DNA from: a virus | Reading direction: 5' to 3' (one strand) | DNA: 34,588 bases | IMG/VR virus record: IMGVR_UViG_3300010389_000060 | Coordinates: 1 to 34,588 of that record | Shown here: positions 28,766 through 34,588 of the stretch, one piece after another | How the letters are laid out: every line of letters starts with the position of its first letter | Position numbering within the stretch: the first letter of the stretch is position 1 | Made by a program: the position numbers and the translations under genes | Notes under the pieces: model-generated | What the model saw: the letters and a program-made list of their open reading frames with translations, nothing else | Databases searched by the model: none | Told to the model about the DNA's origin: nothing

Positions 28766-29064
28766 GGCGAATAGAACACCGAACCGACAGCGGTCCCGGT
28801 GATGACCTCGCAGTAGATCCCGTCGGGACAGTGGACGCCGTTCGGTCCGTACCAGATCGTCCCGGCACCGTTCGAGGAGATGTCGAGAGCGGCGACGTGC
28901 TCGCCCGACGTCGACGTGCCGTTGTGGAGGTGGACCTTCACGTTCGCCGCGCCCTCGTCGCACAGCACGATCCCGTACAGGACCGAGCTGCCGGTGACGA
29001 TCTGCTCGTTGCCGCCGGTGAACTCGGCGATCGAGGCGGGCGGGTCGATGTACGAGTTGGGCAT
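28762..29064 (-). CDS. Small head-region protein (100 aa)
   Basis: ATG 29064 shares its last base with the portal stop (TGATG). The product is beta-rich (EQIVTGSSVLYGIVLCDEGA, ANVKVHLHNGTS, GTIWYGPNGVHCPDGIY) and resembles small capsid-associated proteins with a jelly-roll or Ig fold. No specific function is assigned. Confidence 0.62.
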   Translation of the reverse strand: MPNSYIDPPASIAEFTGGNEQIVTGSSVLYGIVLCDEGAANVKVHLHNGTSTSGEHVAALDISSNGAGTIWYGPNGVHCPDGIYCEVITGTAVGSVFYSP

Positions 29065-30392
29065 CAGTCGACCTCAGCTTCCTCGTCGGTCGGGAGTCCG
29101 CCGATATCTCGCAGGTAGCCGTCGAGATTGTCGTCTGGGATGAGCGCGCCCGCGGTGGCGAGGCGGGAGACGTAGTTGGAGATCGTGTCGAGGTCGGGTG
29201 CGCGTGGTGCGGTGTAGGCGATCGTCGGAGCGAGGCGCGGGTCGATGCCGTTGATCCGCATGAGGCGAGGCACCGCGTACGAGTTCAGGACGTCAGCGAT
29301 CGACGCGAGGTAGGCAGCGATCGAGTCCTGGAACAGGGTTATCTTCGAGACCGACAACGCCTGCGCGCCGATGCGGTCGTGGCCGACCAGTAGGAAGTCG
29401 GCGAGCATCGTCATCGCGATGCGGGTGTCGTAGCGACTGATGATGACGTTCGTGTCGAACTGGCGGCGACCACCAGTGCTCATGAGTTTGATGTCGTAGG
29501 CGAGGTTGCCGGTCTCGTGGTCGTAGGCCAGCGGGAACACGAGACCCTCTTGCTCGTCCCGGCGGATGTTCCGCACGATCTCCTTGATGGCATTCAGGGC
29601 CTGGGTCTCGGCTGAGGTGGCGGAGTCGGAGAGGAGCTGGGGTGGCACGAACGCCACCGGCATCCCGGCCAGGTCGCGTTCGATGCCGATCGCTTCGATC
29701 TCGGTGATGCGCTTCTGGTAGTACCAGGAGACGTAGGCCGACCGTAGGATCGACCGGCCTTGCGGGTTGTTCATGCGGGTCGTGGTGCGGAACAGCAGCG
29801 ACTTCTCGATCGGGATGAACACGTTCGTCCCGGCCGACGGGTCCTGCTGGATCGCGCCCTCGATGCCGCCATGCGAGTCGAGCTGCCACTCGGTGATCGT
29901 GTCCTGTGCCCGGACGGGGAGCTTGCGCCAGCCGATCCGGCCGTCGTCGAACTTCGACGAGGTGCCGTCGTCGGCGAGGCCGTTCCGGCGCTTGTAGACG
30001 ATCTCGTGCAGCGAGTACCCGTACACGAGGAACCCGAGCACGGACGAGATGAAGTCCTCCCACGAGGTGCTCATGTCGGACATGCACGACGCCACGAACT
30101 CGGCCTCGTCGATAGCGGCCTGGTCGTCGGAGTCGGCGGGCTGCACGGTCCACTCGACGGACCGGAACAGCATCTCGATCGAGGCGAGCGTCGCTCCGAT
30201 GACGGGATGGTTCTCGGCCATCTCGCGGAAGATCGCCATGCCGCCCCGGCCTTGGAGCTGCCGGAGGAAGTCGTCGGTGATCTGTCCGGCGTTCACCGAC
30301 AGGCCAGCCGAGCCGACCTCGGCGAAGTCGGTCGACGTCACCTTCTGCTTCTTGACCGGCGTGGTCCGGCCGCCCGTCTTGTTCTGCGCCAC
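29064..30392 (-). CDS. Portal protein
   Basis: 442 aa; start GTG 30392. DFLRQLQGRGGMAIFREMAE, IEMLFRSVEWTVQPAD, FISSVLGFLVYGYSLHEIVY and IIVRN-like helical segments match DUF935/gp29-type portals, including ALAYDHETGN-like wing parts. The portal forms the dodecamer through which DNA enters. TAGGCT 7 nt before the GTG (30405-30400) overlaps the previous stop and may be a promoter. Confidence 0.88.
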   Translation of the reverse strand: MAQNKTGGRTTPVKKQKVTSTDFAEVGSAGLSVNAGQITDDFLRQLQGRGGMAIFREMAENHPVIGATLASIEMLFRSVEWTVQPADSDDQAAIDEAEFVASCMSDMSTSWEDFISSVLGFLVYGYSLHEIVYKRRNGLADDGTSSKFDDGRIGWRKLPVRAQDTITEWQLDSHGGIEGAIQQDPSAGTNVFIPIEKSLLFRTTTRMNNPQGRSILRSAYVSWYYQKRITEIEAIGIERDLAGMPVAFVPPQLLSDSATSAETQALNAIKEIVRNIRRDEQEGLVFPLAYDHETGNLAYDIKLMSTGGRRQFDTNVIISRYDTRIAMTMLADFLLVGHDRIGAQALSVSKITLFQDSIAAYLASIADVLNSYAVPRLMRINGIDPRLAPTIAYTAPRAPDLDTISNYVSRLATAGALIPDDNLDGYLRDIGGLPTDEEAEVD

Positions 30393-30402
30393 GGTCGGCA
30401 GC

Positions 30403-32004
30403 CTAGTCGGTGCCCGGTGCGAGGGACAGGTCTGCCTCGACCCGGCGGGCCTTGCCGCCGATCGAGTAGCCGCGGAGCTGTCCGGCCTTCACGAGATCCC
30501 AGGCCCATGACTCCCACACGACGCCCATGAACGGGGTCTCGGCTGGGAACTCGACCTTGCGGATGTCTTCGCCAGGGAGCGACAGCGACGTCTGGATCGG
30601 CATCGGCCAGGTCAGGATCTCGACCATCTCCCCGGCGGCCTTGTCGGAGTGCTGGAGGAAGATGGTGCGGTCGCCGGAGCGGACCCAGTCCCAGATGGCC
30701 TTCTGGAGTGTGGCGGCGTCGATGAACTCGCCGTGACCGTCGAGGCGGCCGGGGACGTACACCGGGCCGAGGGTGTAGCGCTCCTCGGCTTTGGCGAACG
30801 GGACGACGGCGTAGAGCGCTGCGAGCTTCTCGGTGGTGTCGCCGGTCGTGTACGGCGGAGCGAACCCGAGCGCTTCGAGGCGGTCCTCGATGACGCTGCG
30901 AGCGAGGTCGACCATGTCGTCGGTCGACTTGTGGGTGAGCTGGTGGGCGGCGATGAGCTGCTCGGGGGTGAGGCCGTCGAGCGATCGGGCGAACGACTCG
31001 ATCTGGGCGAGGCGTTCCTCGGCGTCGGCCATCGTGTCGTAGCAGCCGAACCGTCGGCCACGGCCTTCGGAGTAGACGCAGAACCGGCCGTCTTCCTCGA
31101 CGATCTCCTTGCGGAAGTCGTGCCCGTAGCCCTTCGTCTCGTCGTCGTAGCCGTAGCCCGCCTCGACGTCGACCTCGGCGAGCGTCGGCTTCCACGCAGC
31201 GCAGACGTACCCGCCGCGGACCGCCGCCCCGAACTTCAGGCACGCGCCGATCTTGTAGTAGGCGCAGTTGTCGCAGCGACGCTGACCGTCGGCGGGGGCG
31301 TAGGCGTCGGGGAGGGCGTGCGGGATCGGTTCGCCGTCGGGGTAGCGGATGTGGGCCTTCTCGGTGTCCATGTCTTTCCTCGTGGAGAGCGGATGACCTT
31401 CGGGGAGGAGGTCGGTGTCGAACTTGCCGCCGGGGAACCGGCCGGTGCGGACGGCCTGGAGGAACGTGTTGACTCGGGCGTAGGCCCACTGGTCGGACGA
31501 GCCGACACCGGGCCGGACCGACTCCGGGTTCGTGTTGTACGCGCCGACGCCGCGCTCGAACACGGCGGTCAGCATGGCGAGCGTGACGCGCTTCGAGGCG
31601 GTGCCGCCATGCTCCTCGTTGTGGTCGTCGACCTTCCGCTGGAGTCCTTCCCGGACACGAGCGGAGACCGCCTTCTCCAGTCGGTCCCGTGTGCGCTCGG
31701 CCCACTCCATCGCCGCCATCCGGTCCTGGCCCAGACTGCCACCCCAGAGCAGCCAGGCCACCTGGCCGGGGGTGGGTCGGTCGGTCTCGCCCCGGAGGTA
31801 CTCGCCTGCCTTCGGCGAGTCGAGGTCCCCGCGGTGCCTGGCGAACCAGGCAGCCATGCGGGTCACCTTGTCCTCGGAGACGTTGCCGCCTGCCATCGCC
31901 CGAGCCTCCCGGACCGTGGCAGGGCGGAGACCGTCCCCGGCGTGCTCCAGGAGGTCCAAGCCGCGGGACGCGTTGGCGGAGATGTACGAAGGGACTGCGA
32001 CCAC
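30403..32004 (-). CDS. XkdF-type prohead protease fused to phage N-terminal domains
   Basis: 533 aa; start GTG 32004. Residues 30-95 (ARAMAGGNVSEDKVTRMAAW, TPGQVAWLLWGGSLG) and 140-205 (AVFERGVGAYNTNPESVRPG, DTDLLPEGHPLS) are conserved phage segments. C244, C247, C255 and C268 form a zinc/iron-like cluster. Residues 405-525 are an XkdF/S78-type protease with H452 (FLQHSDKAAG) and S514 (GYSIGGKAR) as likely catalytic pair. It would process the scaffold and capsid during maturation. The added domains are longer than a usual protease. Confidence 0.75.
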   Translation of the reverse strand: MVAVPSYISANASRGLDLLEHAGDGLRPATVREARAMAGGNVSEDKVTRMAAWFARHRGDLDSPKAGEYLRGETDRPTPGQVAWLLWGGSLGQDRMAAMEWAERTRDRLEKAVSARVREGLQRKVDDHNEEHGGTASKRVTLAMLTAVFERGVGAYNTNPESVRPGVGSSDQWAYARVNTFLQAVRTGRFPGGKFDTDLLPEGHPLSTRKDMDTEKAHIRYPDGEPIPHALPDAYAPADGQRRCDNCAYYKIGACLKFGAAVRGGYVCAAWKPTLAEVDVEAGYGYDDETKGYGHDFRKEIVEEDGRFCVYSEGRGRRFGCYDTMADAEERLAQIESFARSLDGLTPEQLIAAHQLTHKSTDDMVDLARSVIEDRLEALGFAPPYTTGDTTEKLAALYAVVPFAKAEERYTLGPVYVPGRLDGHGEFIDAATLQKAIWDWVRSGDRTIFLQHSDKAAGEMVEILTWPMPIQTSLSLPGEDIRKVEFPAETPFMGVVWESWAWDLVKAGQLRGYSIGGKARRVEADLSLAPGTD

Positions 32005-32011
32005 GGTCCCG

Positions 32012-32017
32012 ATCGTA
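32012..32017 (-). promoter_or_regulatory. -10 box of the protease-portal unit
   Basis: TACGAT (32017-32012) lies 7 nt before GTG 32004, directly after the terminase terminator. No good -35 is visible, so activity may need an activator. Confidence 0.45.
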
Positions 32018-32033
32018 GTCGACGAAAACGGCG

Positions 32034-32062
32034 GCCGCCCCGGCCGTGGTGACCGGGGCGGC
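32034..32062 (-). terminator. Terminator after the terminase genes
   Basis: A perfect 10-bp stem (GCCGCCCCGG/CCGGGGCGGC, 9-nt loop) followed on the minus strand by CGCCGTTTTCGTC. It lies 20 nt after the large-subunit stop and just before the -10 of the next unit. Confidence 0.75.
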
Positions 32063-32082
32063 GTGTCGTCGATGCGGTTGGC

Positions 32083-33396
32083 TCAGACGCTCCAGGGCGA
32101 CTTACGGGTCGACTGGAACGGCACCACCGCCTGCGGCTCCCGGCCGCCGACCATCAGCTCCGACAGCGCCCACACCAGAGCGTCGAGGCGGTCCGGCGAC
32201 GGGCCGTCCGGCGTCCATGTGCAGAGCTGATCCTCCAGCTCGGGGAACGCCCCGGCGTGATGGACCCGGCCTTGCTCGTACAGCGCAGCGACCGGTTCGG
32301 CTCGGGTGCGCTTGCCTCGGGAGGCGTGGACGAGCTTCACCGGCACCGACGCGTCGACGGTGCGGAGCGTGTGCGAGATCATGTCGCCGCCCTGGTTCGC
32401 TTCGGCGACGATCCGGTCGGCCTTGTGGACGTGGTGAGCGGTGACGGCGGCGGACGCCCACTCGGCTGGGCTGCCCTTCATCGACCGATCGTCCAGGACG
32501 TAGCCGTGGCCGTGGTCGTCGACACCGGCGACGATGATGCCGGTCTCGTCGGAGTCGGCGTTGGCAGAAGCGGCCGGGTCGATCGCGACGACGACCCGGC
32601 GGAGGTTCGGGACGGTGGTGGTGCGGGCGTCGTCGAGCATGTCGCGAGTCCACAGCGCGCCGTCGGCATCGAGGAGCAGCTCAGCTTCGAGTTCCTGACG
32701 GCCGAGGCGGGTGCCCTCGTACCGGTTCCGCATCTCGTCGAGGAACGCCGAGGACAGGTTGGCGGCGTTGTCGTAGGTCGAGCCTCGAGTCACGACGCAG
32801 TCCGGCCGGTCGGCGAGGTTGCGGATCAGGCGAGTCGGTCGAGGGGTGGTGGTGGCGACGGCTCGCGGCCGGTCTCCGATGCGGAGACCGAACATGAGCT
32901 GGTCCCATGCCTCGGGGTAGCGCCACGCCGCGACCTCGTCAGCCCAGGCGAGGTCGTGGTTCGGTCCTCGGAGCCGGTCGGGTTCGTCGGCGGAGTACGT
33001 CGTGGCGATCGCGCCGGTAGCGAACGTGATCCGGCGCTTCGAGGGCTCGTATCGGGGACGGGTCTCGTCGGGAAAGATGCGGAGCAGTCCGGACTCGCCC
33101 TCGATCATCGTGTCGCGGACGTCGGCGGCGGTCGCTCCGACGAGGGCGATGCGTCCAGCGTGACCGGCCTCGACCTGCTGGCGGACCCACTCGGCACCGG
33201 ATCGGGTCTTTCCGAAACCTCGACCGGCGAGGATGAGCCAGATGCGCCAGTCGCCGGTAGGAGCGAGCTGAGCTGGGCGTGCCCACACCGACCAGTCGTA
33301 GAGGATCGACCGGATGAAGTGCGGGTCGTAGTCCTCGGCCCAGTCGATGCCCTCGGCGGCTCGGAGCCGCTGCACCACCGAGCGTTGGTCGGTCAC
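32083..33396 (-). CDS. terL: Terminase large subunit
   Basis: 437 aa; GTG 33396 overlaps the small-subunit stop (GTGA). ATPase: Walker A AGRGFGKT (58-65), Walker B HDLAWADE (147-154) and coupling motif ATTTP (181-185). Nuclease: D273 in VVVAIDPAAS, acidic residues near 283, and D402/D405 in PDRLDALVWAL. It packages DNA into the prohead and cuts it. The packaging mode cannot be told from the motifs; the circular join fits either headful or cohesive ends. Confidence 0.93.
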   Translation of the reverse strand: MTDQRSVVQRLRAAEGIDWAEDYDPHFIRSILYDWSVWARPAQLAPTGDWRIWLILAGRGFGKTRSGAEWVRQQVEAGHAGRIALVGATAADVRDTMIEGESGLLRIFPDETRPRYEPSKRRITFATGAIATTYSADEPDRLRGPNHDLAWADEVAAWRYPEAWDQLMFGLRIGDRPRAVATTTPRPTRLIRNLADRPDCVVTRGSTYDNAANLSSAFLDEMRNRYEGTRLGRQELEAELLLDADGALWTRDMLDDARTTTVPNLRRVVVAIDPAASANADSDETGIIVAGVDDHGHGYVLDDRSMKGSPAEWASAAVTAHHVHKADRIVAEANQGGDMISHTLRTVDASVPVKLVHASRGKRTRAEPVAALYEQGRVHHAGAFPELEDQLCTWTPDGPSPDRLDALVWALSELMVGGREPQAVVPFQSTRKSPWSV

Positions 33397-33866
33397 GCTT
33401 CGAGCTGCCGGAGACGCTCCCGGAGGATCTCGCCGACGTCGGTGCGGAGCGGCCCGCCGTCCTGCCCGGAGATCTCGACCTGCCGAGGCGCGTCCATCCC
33501 GAACAGTTGACGGCGTGCGTTCGAGATCCGGATCGCCGAGTTGGTGAGGGTGGCGAGCTGGTTCGGGTCGGCGTCCGGGCCGAGCTGGGCGATCGCGGTC
33601 GACACTCGTCGCCAGAGTTGGTCGATGCGTTCGCCCTCGGACGCTCGGACCTCCTCGACGGCAGCGGTGCCCCACCGGCGCAGAGCAGCGTCGTAGGCGG
33701 TCTTGGCGGACGACCGGTTGGCGTATCCGACATGGTCGGCGATCTCGTCGAACGTCCAGCCGACACGGCGCAGCTCGACGACCTGCCGGTAGCGGTCAGC
33801 CTCCTCGGGAGTGAGTGCGGTGGTGGCGTTCTTCTGGGGTGCGGGGTGTCCGGGCTTGCGTGCCAT
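33393..33866 (-). CDS. terS: Terminase small subunit
   Basis: 157 aa; ATG 33866 is chosen over an upstream ATG that would lie in the methyltransferase gene. Residues about 18-55 (EEADRYRQVVELRRVGWTFD, EIADHVGYANRSSAKTAYDA) are the helix-turn-helix that reads the packaging site. A helical oligomerisation part follows (IDQLWRRVSTAIAQLGPD). TACACT 6 nt upstream suggests a leaderless late mRNA. Confidence 0.85.
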   Translation of the reverse strand: MARKPGHPAPQKNATTALTPEEADRYRQVVELRRVGWTFDEIADHVGYANRSSAKTAYDAALRRWGTAAVEEVRASEGERIDQLWRRVSTAIAQLGPDADPNQLATLTNSAIRISNARRQLFGMDAPRQVEISGQDGGPLRTDVGEILRERLRQLEA

Positions 33867-33872
33867 GTTCGG

Positions 33873-33878
33873 AGTGTA
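33873..33878 (-). promoter_or_regulatory. -10 box of the terminase unit
   Basis: TACACT (33878-33873), 6 nt before ATG 33866, identical to the -10 boxes of the scaffold and zinc-finger genes. No good -35 is visible. It would start the late run. Confidence 0.5.
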
Positions 33879-33891
33879 GCGTTCGAGTCGG

Positions 33892-34544
33892 TCAGGGTCG
33901 GGTGGCGGTGTCGCCGGTGTGGTCTTCCCAGCGGTCGATGATGACGTCACAGTAGATCGGGTCGAGTTCGATGATCGCTGCGGTGCGGTCGAGGTTGTGG
34001 GCGGCGATGAGGGTGGAGCCGGAACCTGCGAACGGGTCGAGGATGATGTCGCCTGGGTCGGTGGAGTGGCGGAGCATCTGTTCGATGAGGGCGGTCGGCT
34101 TCATCGTCGGGTGGTCGGGGTTGGCGGGTGGCTTGTCGATCTCGAAGATGGAGTCCTGCTTGCGGTCTCGGGGTTCGTGGTGTGCTGCGCCGGGGGTCCA
34201 GCCGTAGTAGATGGGTTCGTGGCGGTAGTGGTAGTCGCTGCGTCCGAGGACGAGGCTGTTCTTCACCCAGATGAGTTGCTGGCGGAGGACGCCGAGGTCG
34301 TGGAGTGTCTTGCCGAAGATGAGGTGGAGCGGTCCTGGTGGGTGGGCGACGAACCAGGCTGCGCCCTTGCGGGTGTTGTCGAGGGTGTTGGTGAAGGCGG
34401 TGCGGATCAGGTCGGCGAGTTGAGTTTCGTCGAGGTCGTCGTTCTCGATGGTGAGAGCGTCTTTGGTGCCGCCGACGTATGAGACGCCGTAGGGCGGGTC
34501 GGTCCAGACGCAGTCGGCGGGGGTGTCGAGGAGGGTGGTGTAGG
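33892..34544 (-). CDS. ParB-like / DNA methyltransferase fusion, C-terminal part
   Basis: Continuation of the gene that starts at 605; bases 34469-34544 duplicate 1-76. The part seen here runs from DPPYGVSYVGGT to the stop at 33892. It holds WFVAHPPGPLHLIFGKTLHD, HPTMKP (about 321-326) and motif I, DPFAGSGST (about 346-354), which binds AdoMet. The two parts join in frame, showing that the contig ends meet. The stop lies 25 nt before the terminase small-subunit start. Confidence 0.9.
34469..34544 (+). repeat. Contig-end overlap with bases 1-76
   Basis: 75 of 76 bases match 1-76; the mismatch is C55 versus G34523, changing Ser to Thr in the methyltransferase. It marks circular closure of the assembly and is not evidence of a biological terminal repeat. 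Confidence 0.9.
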
Positions 34545-34588
34545 CTGTCTCTTATACACATCTGACGCTGCCGACGACTCCTTACGTG
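34545..34588. other. Nextera adapter (artefact)
   Basis: CTGTCTCTTATACACATCT (34545-34563) is the Tn5 mosaic end, followed by GACGCTGCCGACGA of the read-1 adapter. The 8-base CTCCTTAC is the reverse complement of index GTAAGGAG, and GTG begins the flow-cell arm. Not phage DNA. Confidence 0.98.

Noticed and set aside
30649-33510. Long plus-strand frames opposite the protease and terminase genes
   Set aside because: Antisense shadows; the minus-strand genes carry clear catalytic motifs.
33947-34561. Minus-strand frame beginning MCIRDS
   Set aside because: Its start lies in the Nextera mosaic end; the rest is a shadow of the methyltransferase in another frame.

Overview
The window is an essentially complete genome of a tailed phage (siphovirus architecture: long tape measure, major tail proteins, no contractile sheath gene seen). 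It is GC-rich and densely packed, with ATGA, GTGA and TGATG start/stop overlaps. The host is most likely an actinobacterium: the phage carries a WhiB-type regulator, uses GTG starts and apparently leaderless promoters, and has very long Thr-rich linkers of the kind common in Acidimicrobiia and other aquatic actinobacteria (host call is inference). The last 44 bases (34545-34588) are Nextera library adapter. Bases 1-76 repeat at 34469-34544 with one mismatch, and the ParB/methyltransferase gene reads through the join in frame. The true genome is therefore a closed or circularly permuted molecule of about 34,468 bp.

Layout. (1) 1-605 and 33892-34544, minus: one ParB-like/DNA methyltransferase gene split by the contig ends. 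(2) 645-875, plus: WhiB. (3) 779-7788, minus: early genes in two runs. One is a set of small proteins (943-4087) that includes an ArdA-like protein. The other (4121-7426) has a RusA resolvase, an HNH endonuclease, a C5-cytosine methyltransferase with a second gene nested in another frame, a lytic-transglycosylase-like lipoprotein, a winged-helix protein and a Rad52-like annealing protein. (4) 7822-7926: a divergent promoter region. (5) 7966-10031, plus: small DNA-binding and zinc-binding proteins, closed by a terminator. (6) 33866 down to 10089, minus: late genes in the usual order: terminase small and large subunits, XkdF-type protease, portal, small head protein, Mu F-like minor head protein, scaffold, decoration protein, major capsid, connectors, tail terminator, two major tail proteins, frameshifted tail chaperones, tape measure, tail hub and tip proteins, S74 tail fibre, Thr-rich secreted protein, holin candidates, endolysin, HTH protein and metallophosphoesterase. 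Inserted in this run are a Mu Com-like zinc ribbon and a 410-aa zinc-finger gene with its own promoter.

Regulation is the most unusual part. At least eight genes have a TANNNT box 6-8 nt before the start codon, the signature of leaderless transcription. A small dyad, TTGACAA/TTGTCAA, recurs only at the early-type promoters. Three early modules share a structured RNA element (R1-R3) whose first base is the stop codon of a short first ORF and which ends shortly before the ribosome binding site of a second ORF. Its inner stem shows compensatory base changes.

I see no integrase, no immunity repressor, no DNA polymerase, primase or helicase, no tRNA and no CRISPR array. Replication presumably relies on the host plus the recombination genes.
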